In this document: piece after piece, positions 25,754-33,552 of the stretch
Layout of the letters: each line of letters begins with the position of its first letter
How positions within the stretch are numbered: the stretch's first letter is position 1
Assembly: GCA_963744115.1 (NCBI GenBank)
Contig: CAVUSI010000003.1
Span: forward strand, 496,001-560,000
Direction of reading: 5' to 3'
DNA from: Chersky-267 sp963744115
GTDB taxonomy: Bacteria; Chloroflexota; Limnocylindria; Limnocylindrales; CSP1-4
DNA length: 64,000 nucleotides
Program-made: the position numbers and the translations under genes
Notes under the pieces: model-generated
The model's input: the letters and a program-made list of their open reading frames with translations, nothing else
What the model was told of the DNA's origin: nothing
Databases searched by the model: none

Positions 25754-26541
25754 CCGCGTACCCGCTCGTCCTGACCGACTCGGCCACGATGCTCCGGCGC
25801 AACCTCCGCCGGATGCGCCGCTACCCCTCGCTGACGTTGTTCATCGCCGGCATCCCGGTCGTCCTGCTGCTCCTGTTCGTGTTCGTCTTCGGCGGCACGC
25901 TCGGCGCGGGCCTGGGTCCGATCGCCGGCGGGCGCACGGCCTACATCGCGTACGTGGTCCCCGGGATCCTCCTGATCACCGTGGCCGGCGCCGCCCAGGG
26001 CACGGCGATCTCGGTCGCGATGGACATGACCGAGGGCATCATCGCCCGGTTCCGGACGATGGACATCGCCCGCGTGTCGGTCCTGACCGGCCACGTCGTC
26101 GGCAGCGTGATCCAGACCATGCTGGCGATCGTCATCGTCATGGTCGTCGCGCTCCTGATCGGGTTCCGCACGACCACCGGTCCCATCGACTGGCTCGCGG
26201 CGACCGGCCTGCTGGTGCTCGCCGCGCTCGCGATCTCGTGGCTGTCCGTCGCCCTCGGCATGGTCGCCAAGAGCGTCGAGACCGCGAGCAACCTCCCGAT
26301 GTTCCTGGTCCTCCTGCCGTTCCTGAGCAGCGGCTTCGTCCCGACCGACTCGATGCCGGCGGGACTGAGCTGGTTCGCCGAGCACCAGCCGTTCACGCCG
26401 CTGATCGAGGCCGAGCGAAGTCTCCTGCTCGGCACGCCGATGGGCGACAACGGCGTGCTCGCCGTCGGCTGGTGCGTCGTGATCTCGGTCCTCGGCTACC
26501 TCTGGGCACGACGGCTGTACGACCGTGAGCCGGCGTCGTAG
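25750..26541 (+). CDS. ABC-2 type permease (DrrB-like)
   Basis: The membrane subunit has 263 residues, with six predicted helices and the ABC-2 family hallmarks RMRRYPSLTLFIAGIPVV, YVVPGILLITVAGAAQGTAI and a late PFLSSGFVPTDSMPAGLSWFA block. It pairs with the ATPase encoded directly upstream (4-nt overlap) to export a drug, lipid or polysaccharide; the closest known type is the daunorubicin-resistance exporter. The substrate is unknown. The preceding EXLDI gene may belong to the same transcript. Confidence 0.9.
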   Translation: MTAYPLVLTDSATMLRRNLRRMRRYPSLTLFIAGIPVVLLLLFVFVFGGTLGAGLGPIAGGRTAYIAYVVPGILLITVAGAAQGTAISVAMDMTEGIIARFRTMDIARVSVLTGHVVGSVIQTMLAIVIVMVVALLIGFRTTTGPIDWLAATGLLVLAALAISWLSVALGMVAKSVETASNLPMFLVLLPFLSSGFVPTDSMPAGLSWFAEHQPFTPLIEAERSLLLGTPMGDNGVLAVGWCVVISVLGYLWARRLYDREPAS

Positions 26542-26571
26542 GTGGCCAACCCTTACAGACGACCTGACACC

Positions 26572-26601
26572 TTGAAATCCCGGCCAGGAAGGGACTAAGG
26601 T
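26572..26601 (+). promoter_or_regulatory. Sigma-70-type promoter of the Pro/Thr-rich secreted protein
   Basis: TTGAAA (26572-26577) and TAAGGT (26596-26601) are separated by 18 bp, in the gap after the ABC permease stop. Predicted transcription would start near 26608 and give a leader of about 140 nt before ATG 26748. Confidence 0.5.
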
Positions 26602-26747
26602 ACCAGCGACAGATGACCCATCTGGGTCCCTCCCGGCTGCCGGCTGGTCAACGCCGCAACCGATCAGGATCCCCGGGTTCTCGCGATCTTCGCCCAGTTC
26701 GACTGCGGCACGTCGTCTCTCTGTCGGTGCAGGAAGGGATGGGACCG

Positions 26748-27371
26748 ATGTCAGCAACGATCGCTCACCGGCGCGGGCGGCGCCTTCGCGTGGCCGGAAC
26801 CGCAGTCGTGGCGCTCCTTCTCGTCGTCGCCCTTCCCGGCGTCGCCCTGGGCCACCATGCGACGGCGACGTGCGAGCACATCACCATCGGCGGCGTGCCC
26901 GTCGGGATCTCCGGCGAGCTGACGCCTGGTCCGATCGAGATCGTCCCCCCGAACGCCCAGACCAGCATCAACGGGACGTACGCCGTTCCGCCCGGCACCT
27001 ATACCCTGACCTTCTCCGATCACGCCCGCCCGATCCCGAACCTGGTGGTCACGGTGTGCCCGTCCGGGTCAGCCGAGGCGACCGCGTCGGCGGCCAGCTC
27101 GACGTCAACGAATCCCACCCCGACCCCCAACCCCACGCCCACCGCCACGACGACGACTGAGTCGGCGCCTCCTTCGGGCGGGGTCGAAGGCGCCACCGGT
27201 ACTCCGACGACGATCACCCTTCCTCCGACCGCGACGATCGACGGGTCCGGGGACGGCGGGGCGGGACCAGGTCTGCCGATCATCCTCGTCGCGCTGTTCG
27301 CGGTCGCCCTGGGCATCAGCCTGCTCGGTCCGGCCTCCGGTCGCGCCCGTCGAACCGGTCGCCGCAAGTGA
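26748..27371 (+). CDS. Secreted protein with Thr/Pro-rich linker and C-terminal anchor helix
   Basis: A protein of 207 residues from ATG 26748, preceded by AGGAAGG; ATG 26739 is an alternative. A signal peptide (RRLRVAGTAVVALLLVVALP) is followed by a small beta-rich domain of about 80 residues with two Cys (ATCEHITIGG and VVTVCPSG). Then come a Ser/Thr/Pro linker, a membrane helix (LPIILVALFAVALGISLL) and a basic tail. This is the layout of a cell-surface protein held by a C-terminal anchor. The family and partner are unknown. Confidence 0.75.
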   Translation: MSATIAHRRGRRLRVAGTAVVALLLVVALPGVALGHHATATCEHITIGGVPVGISGELTPGPIEIVPPNAQTSINGTYAVPPGTYTLTFSDHARPIPNLVVTVCPSGSAEATASAASSTSTNPTPTPNPTPTATTTTESAPPSGGVEGATGTPTTITLPPTATIDGSGDGGAGPGLPIILVALFAVALGISLLGPASGRARRTGRRK

Positions 27372-27405
27372 GCTGAGGCACCCGGACTCGCCTCGTCCGG
27401 TGGGC

Positions 27406-28434
27406 CTAGCCGGCCTGTTCGGGTGACCGCTCGGTGCCCTCGACGGGCGACATCGGCGTCGTCAGCACCCTCATGACCAGTGGCGTGACCAGCCGCCGGC
27501 CGATGTCGAGCACGATCGCGACCGGCGGCAGCCTCAGGTACGGGTACGCCAGCAGGACGGCCAGCAGCGGCGACATCACCGGCAGGGCCATGGTGGAGTA
27601 GTGGAACTGGCTCGACGGCCAGATCGCGGGGACCGTCAGCCACCCGGCGGCACGCCGATCGCGGAGCGCGAGCAGCACGAGCGCCACGACGCAGATCGCC
27701 AGCAGCACGGGGAAGTAGAAGGCCGACAGGCCCTGCAGCGACTCGACCTCGAGTCGGCTCGAGATCGCGCCGAGCTCCCGGATGTAGTCGAGCCACAACC
27801 CGGGGGCGATGAGGATGGTGGCCGCGTTGAACAGCACCGCGATGCCGATCTGACGCCAGCGGGTCTCGCCGAACAGCGGGATGAAGGCGTAGACCTTGAG
27901 GCCGGTCGCCAGGGCGGACGCGATCGAGTTGTTCGCCACCAGCAGGGCGAGGACGACCAGCTGAGGGTTGCCCGAGAACAGCGCCTCGGCGATCGGCGGA
28001 AACAGCAGCCACCACAGCGGGAACCGCAGCCGGTGCAGCGTCCAGACGGTCGCGGCCATGGACACGGCGAGCCAGCAGTACGTGAACGTCTGCTCGTCGA
28101 GCAAGGTCGCCGGCGCCATCAGCACGGTCGTCACGGGTGATCCCGCGTAGTGGTAGGCGTAGCCGTGGACCGAGACGGACGCCGCCCAGGGATCCGCGCC
28201 GTGGAGCCAGGCGACGACGCCGCGGTAGTAGATCGTGGCGTCGAGGCCCCACGGGAAGCCGTTCCGGACGAAGAACGAGATCCGGGCGTAGGTCTGCCAG
28301 GCGAACCACAGGAAAAGGAGCGCATTGCCCACCCGGCGGACATCCGTGCCGTGGACGTCATACCAGCTCGCGACCTGGGCCCATCCCGCCCTGACGACCG
28401 CGAGTGCCGGGTTCGCGGCGGGCGGGCTGGCCAT
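27406..28434 (-). CDS. GT87 / DUF2029-type integral membrane glycosyltransferase
   Basis: A polytopic protein of 342 residues with about 8-9 helices. The first extracytoplasmic loop, GLDATIYYRGVVAWLHGADPW, carries the catalytic-type Asp seen in DUF2029 (polyprenyl-phosphate-mannose-dependent) transferases. It is followed by YHYAGSPVTTVLMAPATLL. Such enzymes add mannose or other sugars from a lipid carrier to surface glycans. ATG 28434 is the first Met of the family-like part. The acceptor is unknown. Confidence 0.75.
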   Translation of the reverse strand: MASPPAANPALAVVRAGWAQVASWYDVHGTDVRRVGNALLFLWFAWQTYARISFFVRNGFPWGLDATIYYRGVVAWLHGADPWAASVSVHGYAYHYAGSPVTTVLMAPATLLDEQTFTYCWLAVSMAATVWTLHRLRFPLWWLLFPPIAEALFSGNPQLVVLALLVANNSIASALATGLKVYAFIPLFGETRWRQIGIAVLFNAATILIAPGLWLDYIRELGAISSRLEVESLQGLSAFYFPVLLAICVVALVLLALRDRRAAGWLTVPAIWPSSQFHYSTMALPVMSPLLAVLLAYPYLRLPPVAIVLDIGRRLVTPLVMRVLTTPMSPVEGTERSPEQAG

Positions 28435-28513
28435 CGCCGGAGTGTAGCGGCAGCCCAGATCGCCTCGGGTGACGAGCGGTCCGCCGGCCGGTCGTTCTGG
28501 GAGAATGCGCCCG

Positions 28514-29434
28514 ATGGGTACGGTCGAGGAAAGCCGGCTGTTCGGCGGGCTGGAAGCCGGGGGGACGAAGTTCGTGTGCGTCGTCGGGACCGGCCCCGAC
28601 GACATCGTCGACACGCTCCGGATCGAGGTGGGCGACCCCGACGACACGCTCGCTGCCGCGCTCGGCTTCTTCCGGGCGACGATCGCGGGGGGGCGGTCGC
28701 TGGACGCGATCGGCATCGGCTCGTTCGGACCGGTCGAGCTCCGGGTCGGGCACCCGGAGTACGGCACGATCACGACGACGCCCAAGCCGGGCTGGTCCGG
28801 GACCGACGTCCTCGGCCCGTTCAGCTCCGCGTTCGGACTTCCCGTGGGCTTCGACACCGACGTCAACGCGGCCGCGCTGGCCGAGGGTCGCTGGGGCGCC
28901 GCGCGAGGCCTGGCGTCGTTCGTCTATCTGACCCTCGGGACCGGCGTCGGCGGGGGAGCGGTCATCGATGGCCGGGTCGTCCATGGGCTGGTCCACCCGG
29001 AGATGGGCCACATGGCGGTCCCGAGACACCCGTCCGACGCATTCGCCGGGAACTGCCCGTTCCACGGCGACTGCCTCGAGGGCATGGCCAGCGGCCCGGC
29101 GGTCGCAGCGCGCTTCGGTCGTCGGGCCGAGCAGCTTGACGGCGCGGATCGGTCGGCCGCGGCCGAGCTCGTCGGTTTCTACCTGGCCGCGGGTGTCCGC
29201 TCGATCACCTATGCGCTGGCCCCAGAGCGGATCGTCGTCGGCGGCGGCTTGTCGGCCTTGCCGGGCGTCCTGGTCGCCGCCCGGGCCGAGCTCAAGCGGC
29301 AGCTCCACGGCTATCCGGGCCTGCCCGAGCACGACGCGGACGACTTTCTGGTTCCGGCGCTCCTCGGCGGCCGGGCCGGTCCCGCGGGGACGCTGATCCT
29401 CGCCGAGATGGCCGTCCGAGCGCACGAAGACTGA
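28514..29434 (+). CDS. ROK-family fructokinase
   Basis: The kinase has 306 residues, from ATG 28514 with GGGAG about 10 nt upstream. The N-terminal phosphate loop GGLEAGGTKFVCVVG matches ROK fructokinases such as the Bacillus enzymes. GFDTDVNAAALAEGRWGAA contains the catalytic Asp. The zinc site is complete: HPEMGHM, then HPSDAF, CPFHGDCLEG. It phosphorylates fructose (perhaps mannose) to the 6-phosphate. Sugar genes elsewhere in the window (lyxose isomerase-like, esterase, Entner-Doudoroff enzymes) fit. Confidence 0.9.
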   Translation: MGTVEESRLFGGLEAGGTKFVCVVGTGPDDIVDTLRIEVGDPDDTLAAALGFFRATIAGGRSLDAIGIGSFGPVELRVGHPEYGTITTTPKPGWSGTDVLGPFSSAFGLPVGFDTDVNAAALAEGRWGAARGLASFVYLTLGTGVGGGAVIDGRVVHGLVHPEMGHMAVPRHPSDAFAGNCPFHGDCLEGMASGPAVAARFGRRAEQLDGADRSAAAELVGFYLAAGVRSITYALAPERIVVGGGLSALPGVLVAARAELKRQLHGYPGLPEHDADDFLVPALLGGRAGPAGTLILAEMAVRAHED

Positions 29435-29543
29435 CGATCGTCGCTGGTCGGCTTCGATCGGCAACGTTCGCGACCGGATCGCCACCTCGCCGCTGTTGAC
29501 GACGACCTGACGGCATCGCTACCGTAGTGGGACAACCGAAGAG

Positions 29544-29648
29544 TGCTTATCAAGAGTGGCGGAGGGACCGGCCCGTCGAAGCCACGACAACCTACCGGCG
29601 ATCCGGCAAGGTGCCAAATCCGGGCAGGTCCGTCCTGCGAGATAAGGC
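29544..29648 (+). ncRNA. SAM-I (S-box) riboswitch
   Basis: Conserved S-box parts occur in order. P1 is CTTATC (29546-29551) pairing with GATAAG (29641-29646). The P2 entry is AGAGTGG, then GAGGGA and GGCCC, then CGACAACC for the kink-turn/pseudoknot region, and AAGGTGCCAAATCC (29608-29621) for the P3/P4 core. The class binds S-adenosylmethionine and turns off methionine-related genes. The downstream hairpin at 29656 is the likely expression platform. Confidence 0.93.
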
Positions 29649-29655
29649 GTCCCGT

Positions 29656-29684
29656 GACCCTTCCTTGCGCAGGAGGGGTCTTCT
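29656..29684 (+). terminator. Riboswitch expression-platform terminator
   Basis: GACCCTTCCT (29656-29665) pairs with AGGAGGGGTC (29671-29680): ten pairs with one G-T wobble and a 5-nt loop, followed by TTCT. It lies between the SAM aptamer and the ribosome site of the gene at 29717, fitting SAM-induced premature termination. The T-tract is short. Confidence 0.7.
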
Positions 29685-29716
29685 CGTGTCGGTCCCCCGA
29701 GATGGAGGTGAGACCG

Positions 29717-30763
29717 ATGGCGATCGCACGAGGCGCACACCTGGTCGGCGGACTGGCGGCCCCGACCGCCGAGGACGCGATGCGAACGACCAGTTCGATC
29801 CTCGGTCGGCACCTGGCGCGGCTGACCGACGGCGAGACCGGCGCGCGGAGCCAGTGGATCTGGTGGCAGATCGATCAGCTCCAGGCGGTGCCCGGGATCC
29901 GGATGGGCCAGCCGCAGATCAACCCCGAGACGGGCAATCCCGACTACAGCGTCTTCCCGGGGCTCGATGTCGATGCAGGAGTCACGATCCCTTCGCGCGG
30001 ACTCGGTTACGCCGATGCAGCCATCGCGTCGTGGGCGGTCTTCGAGCGTCTCCGCGCCGAGGGCGCGATCCCGGCCGGCGTTCGGTTCCAGGTCAGCGTG
30101 CCGACCCCCTATGCAGTGGTCGTGGCATGGGTCCAGACCTCGGCTCAGAACGGGTTCTTCGCGACGTACAAGGCGGCGCTCCTCGCCGAGATCGCCGACA
30201 TCTGCGCGGCCATCCCTGGCGACGATCTCGCGGTCCAGTGGGACGTCGCCGTCGAGATCGGCGTCCTTGAAGGCGTCTTCCACCCGACGCCCGAGCTGGC
30301 GACGTTCGAGCGGGTGACCGCCGAGCTGGCCGACTGCGTCGCCGCGGTGCCCGATCCGGTCGAGGTGGGTATCCATCTCTGCTACGGCGACTACAAGCAT
30401 CGACATTTCAAGGCTCCGACCGACCTCGCCTTGCCGGTCCGCATCGCGAACGCGGTCGCCGCGGCCGCCGACTTCGACTTCGTCCACATGCCCGTGGACC
30501 GCGACACAGGCCTGGCGGCCGGCTACTTCGATCCATTGCAGGACCTCCAGGTCGGACCTGCCGACCTGGCGTTGGGGGTCATCGACTACGAGAACGACTC
30601 CGCGCGCATCGACGAGCTCGTCGCGGCTGCGGAGGCGTCTGCCGGCAGGTCGTTCGCGGTGTCGACCGAATGCGGCATGTCGCGGCTCGGGGAGCGCGGC
30701 GAGTCGGTCACCCTCGAGGACCTGCTGACCCAGCATGCTCGGGTCGCCGAGCCCATCCGCTGA
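29717..30763 (+). CDS. Short MetE-like (core methionine synthase-type) protein under SAM control
   Basis: The protein has 348 residues with the C-terminal-barrel features of cobalamin-independent methionine synthase but no N-terminal MetE half. HLCYGDY supplies His220 and Cys222 (MetE H-x-C zinc ligands) and STECGMSRLGE supplies Cys319. The Glu zinc ligand of E. coli MetE does not align convincingly. GGAGGTG lies 6 nt before ATG 29717. The SAM-I riboswitch in its leader ties it to methionine metabolism. Core-MetE proteins in other anaerobes and archaea take the methyl group from a corrinoid protein; whether this one does is inference. Confidence 0.75.
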   Translation: MAIARGAHLVGGLAAPTAEDAMRTTSSILGRHLARLTDGETGARSQWIWWQIDQLQAVPGIRMGQPQINPETGNPDYSVFPGLDVDAGVTIPSRGLGYADAAIASWAVFERLRAEGAIPAGVRFQVSVPTPYAVVVAWVQTSAQNGFFATYKAALLAEIADICAAIPGDDLAVQWDVAVEIGVLEGVFHPTPELATFERVTAELADCVAAVPDPVEVGIHLCYGDYKHRHFKAPTDLALPVRIANAVAAAADFDFVHMPVDRDTGLAAGYFDPLQDLQVGPADLALGVIDYENDSARIDELVAAAEASAGRSFAVSTECGMSRLGERGESVTLEDLLTQHARVAEPIR

Positions 30764-30796
30764 GGCCCTGACGCCATCGGGTCGTCCGGACACGGT

Positions 30797-30823
30797 GAGA
30801 CCCCCGACAGAGTCGGGGGTCTC
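30797..30823. terminator. Perfect 12-bp hairpin, bidirectional terminator
   Basis: GAGACCCCCGAC (30797-30808), loop AGA, GTCGGGGGTCTC (30812-30823). It sits between the ends of two convergent genes (30763 plus strand and 30861 minus strand) and can serve both. No long T-tract is present. Confidence 0.8.
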
Positions 30824-30860
30824 GATCAGCGATCGCGGCGGTCGTCGACCGGCGGAGGGC

Positions 30861-31559
30861 CTAGCGGCGTGCCAGGATCTCGAGCCGATGCTTGGAGATC
30901 TCCTTGAGTGACGAGGGAGCGGCGGTGTCGGAGCCGCGCTCGTCCTCGATGAACTGGACCCTGGACTCGGTGAGCGTCGTCGTCGCCGCGGCGGCGGCGC
31001 CGAAGCCGTGCTCCGAGGCGATGAACTCGACCTGCGACTGGCTCAGCGTGGTCGCCGGCGCCATGGCCGAGCCGTGCTCCGAGGCGATGAAGTCGACCTG
31101 GGACTGGCTGAGGGTCGTGACGGGTGCCACGGCCGAGCCGTGCTCCGAGGCGATGAAGTCGACCTGGGACTGGCTGAGCGTCGTCGCCGGTGCCAGCGCG
31201 GCCGGGGCCGCGATCAGGCCGTGCTCGATCAGGTACTGCAGCCCATCATCGGTCGCCGGAGTCACCGTCGCCGGGGCCGCGATGAGGCCGTGCTCGACCA
31301 GGTACTGGAGCTGATCCCCGATGACCGGAGCCACCGACGCCGGACCCGCGACGGCCGAGCCGTGCTCCGGGGCGACGAAGTGGAACCGCGGCGCCGTCAG
31401 CGCTGTCGAACCGGCGACGCTCGCGGTGCGCATCGCACCCGAGGCGACGGCCACGACGGCCACGGCGAGTCCGACGACGAGGGCCATCGCGAGCGCGATC
31501 GCGAGCCCGCTCGGCGGGTTCATCCCCTTGGACTGGACGATGTTCTGACCTGCGGTCAT
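30861..31559 (-). CDS. Membrane-anchored protein of two EHG-containing tandem repeat types
   Basis: A protein of 232 residues whose ATG 31559 follows AAGGGGGA. One N-terminal membrane helix (GLAIALAMALVVGLAVAVVA) anchors an exported region. Residues 81-125 hold two copies of an LQYLxEHGLIAAP unit. Residues 126-214 hold four copies of a 22-23-residue unit, TLSQSQVDFIASEHGSA, the last one diverged. The units share the EHG core. I recognise no family. The DNA copies are nearly identical, so the duplication is recent or homogenised. Confidence 0.7.
   Translation of the reverse strand: MTAGQNIVQSKGMNPPSGLAIALAMALVVGLAVAVVAVASGAMRTASVAGSTALTAPRFHFVAPEHGSAVAGPASVAPVIGDQLQYLVEHGLIAAPATVTPATDDGLQYLIEHGLIAAPAALAPATTLSQSQVDFIASEHGSAVAPVTTLSQSQVDFIASEHGSAMAPATTLSQSQVEFIASEHGFGAAAAATTTLTESRVQFIEDERGSDTAAPSSLKEISKHRLEILARR
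30918..31184 (-). repeat. Tandem 66- to 69-bp coding repeats (four units)
   Basis: The units encode residues 126-214 of the EHG-repeat protein. The two central units are almost identical over their full length at the nucleotide level, including the CCGTGCTCCGAGGCGATG block. The outermost unit, nearest the C-terminus, is the most diverged. A second repeat pair of about 69 bp (residues 81-125) lies just beyond at 31185-31319. Confidence 0.75.
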
Positions 31560-31814
31560 CTCTGTATCCCCCTTGTATCGGTCACCATCGGTCGGTGATC
31601 GAACTCAGGGCGATCGTCGTCGAGGCCGGCCGCGAGTTGAAGTGACGCGTTGACCCGGTTTCGGTCGGGTGTCGCATCCCGTCGGAGTCAGACGGTCGAT
31701 GGTCGGCCTGTCGGCCAGTCGACCCCACCGGTTCGAGCCCTTCGGCTCTGGTGCAGATCCGTGCCCGGGCCGACCATCGATGGCGCAGGGCTTCGCCGTG
31801 CGGAAGGAGCGTCA

Positions 31815-32375
31815 GTGAAACGCACGATCCCGTTGCTCGCCGCCGCGGGAGCCACCATCGCCGCGCTCGGTGTCCTCAGGACGCGCGTCCCGGCGGATGT
31901 GCCTGGGCTCGTCACCCATCGCTTCAATCCGCTGGTGATGCGGTTCGGACTGGCTGGCGGGCGGCGATCGCCGTGGGCGATCCTGGAGCACCGCGGCCGG
32001 ACGTCGGGCGCCGCGTACCGCACGCCCATCTCGATCCTCGAGGGCTCGTCCGACGACCACGTCTATGTCCGATTGACCTACGGGAGCGAGGTCCACTGGG
32101 TCAGGAACGTTCGGGCGAGCGGCCATTGCCGGGTCCAGTCGCACGAGACGATCCTCGAGCTCGACGAGCCGACCGTCGTCACGGCGAGCGAGAACGTGTT
32201 GATCCCGGGACCTATCCGGGCGGTCCTCGACCTAGCCGGCCGGACGTACCTGCGCCTCCACATCGTCGAGCGCAGACCCGGCACGCTCGGCGACCGGTCG
32301 GACTGCGCGGCCGTCACGGGTCTTGCTTCGTCGCCGGCGGTGCTCGGCCCGGTCGATCTGCCGACGAGTGCCTGA
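31815..32375 (+). CDS. Nitroreductase / deazaflavin (F420)-dependent reductase family protein
   Basis: A protein of 186 residues of the DDN-like split-barrel family. The N-terminal helix MKRTIPLLAAAGATIAAL is followed by the substrate-side segment and RRSPWAILEHRGRTSGAAYRTPI, then YGSEVHWVRNVRASGHCRVQ, the cofactor-binding HW(V/C)RN block. Relatives use reduced F420 to reduce quinones or nitro compounds. GTG 31815 is preferred because AAGGAG lies 5 nt upstream. The 31560-31814 gap shows nothing else. Confidence 0.85.
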   Translation: MKRTIPLLAAAGATIAALGVLRTRVPADVPGLVTHRFNPLVMRFGLAGGRRSPWAILEHRGRTSGAAYRTPISILEGSSDDHVYVRLTYGSEVHWVRNVRASGHCRVQSHETILELDEPTVVTASENVLIPGPIRAVLDLAGRTYLRLHIVERRPGTLGDRSDCAAVTGLASSPAVLGPVDLPTSA

Positions 32376-32411
32376 CCCGTCCGCGGGTCAGCGGCCCACC
32401 GGAACCTCCGG

Positions 32412-32669
32412 CTAGCCGTCCCGGCGCGGGCGCTCGGCGTCCTTGGACGGTCGCGGTTCACGCCCGGGACGCGGCGGCCGAGGCCGGGTCCCGGGAGCCA
32501 TGTCAGGGCGTCGCGGCTCCGGGCCTCGTGCCCTGGCGGCGTCGACCTCGAGCGCGAACGCTCGCGCGATGGCCGGCGGCACGCTGCCCACCCAGGCCGC
32601 CTCGATCTCGCGGACGCGAATGGTCTCCTGGTCGCGCCGCTCGCGCTCTCGCTTCGAATGCTTCGTCAT
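32412..32669 (-). CDS. Small basic hypothetical protein
   Basis: The product has 85 residues and is very Arg/Pro-rich. A charged N-terminal helix (KRERERRDQETIRVREIEAAW) leads to a short hydrophobic patch (PPAIARAFALEVDAA) and a proline/arginine tail. No family is recognised. Only a weak GGGG ribosome-type site lies before ATG 32669. It could be a real small nucleic-acid-binding protein or a chance ORF. Confidence 0.4.
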   Translation of the reverse strand: MTKHSKRERERRDQETIRVREIEAAWVGSVPPAIARAFALEVDAARARGPEPRRPDMAPGTRPRPPRPGREPRPSKDAERPRRDG

Positions 32670-32852
32670 CTGGACCCCGTTCCCGTCGAGCCTTGGCCGG
32701 CCCGCTCGTCCGGGCAGTATGCGCGCACGGCTCCCGATGGGCTCGGACGAATGGACTTCGCCGAACGCGTCCCGAACGGACTCGGCGTAGGATGCGCGCC
32801 AGACGCGCCTCGGTGCGAGCTTTCGCCGCACGGGCGCGCGGGAGGGACCTCG

Positions 32853-33533
32853 ATGACTCGACGGGTCGTGGCTGTGATCGTCGCGCTGGCGGTCATCGTG
32901 CTGGTAGCGGGCTGCAGCGCGGCATCGACGAGCTCGGCGCCTTCAGCAGCAGCCGCGGCAAGCGTCGCCGCGCCGGCCAGCTCGGAGCCCACGAGCGCTC
33001 CATCGGCGTCCGAGGCGGCGCCCCCGGCGAGCGCCGAGGTCCCCTCGGCCGAACCGTCGGTGGCGCTCCCGTCGTTCGTGCTCCCGAACGACGACAAAGG
33101 CCTCGAGGCGCTTCTGCCCGCCAAGCTGTGCGGCAAGACCGCGACCCGGGTGAGCTACAGCGGCTCGCGCTTCAAGAAGTACCCCGATGCCACGTTGACC
33201 GAGACCGTCGCCAAGCTCGGCAAGACCGTCGACGACGTCGCGATGGCGATCTCGACGCTGATGTCGTCCTCAGGCACGTGCCATAGCCTCGCCGGGGTCT
33301 TCCAGGTCAAGGGCGCGGATCCGGGCCAGTTCCGGGATTACTTCATCGCCCAGGCGAAGAAGGACGACAAGACGACGTTCACCCAGGGCAACGTGGCCGG
33401 CCACGATGTCTACATCGGTGTCACGCCGGGCGACTCCACCAAGACCTACGCGTATTTCAAGGGCGATGCCCTGTTCTTCGTGGTCGCCAGCGATGAGGCC
33501 GCGGCCGGGCCGCTCCTCCAGCAGATGCCCTGA
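32853..33533 (+). CDS. Lipoprotein with Ala/Ser-rich linker, unknown function
   Basis: A protein of 226 residues with a strong GGAGGG site before ATG 32853. The lipoprotein signal ends at VIVLVAGCSAA. An Ala/Ser/Pro linker covers about residues 25-75, then a compact domain of about 140 residues. That domain has two Cys (AKLCGKT and SSGTCHSL) that could form a disulfide and ends YFKGDALFFVVASDEAAA. The family is not recognised. It converges on the ECF sigma gene. Confidence 0.75.
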   Translation: MTRRVVAVIVALAVIVLVAGCSAASTSSAPSAAAAASVAAPASSEPTSAPSASEAAPPASAEVPSAEPSVALPSFVLPNDDKGLEALLPAKLCGKTATRVSYSGSRFKKYPDATLTETVAKLGKTVDDVAMAISTLMSSSGTCHSLAGVFQVKGADPGQFRDYFIAQAKKDDKTTFTQGNVAGHDVYIGVTPGDSTKTYAYFKGDALFFVVASDEAAAGPLLQQMP

Positions 33534-33552
33534 CCGCGCGGTCGGGCGGACG

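Noticed and set aside
25630..25760. Programmed +1 frameshifting as the explanation of the split ABC ATPase and other split genes
   Set aside because: The break points share no slippery codon or stop context, and they fall in unrelated families not known for recoding. Sequence error or mutation is simpler.
24790..26541. A natural ATPase-permease fusion protein of 583 residues
   Set aside because: The fused linker is shadow sequence, while the true ATPase C-terminus and an ATGA start for the permease exist one frame over.
31731..31745. GGTTCGAGCCC, a tRNA T-arm-like string
   Set aside because: No matching T-stem, anticodon arm or acceptor stem could be built around it.
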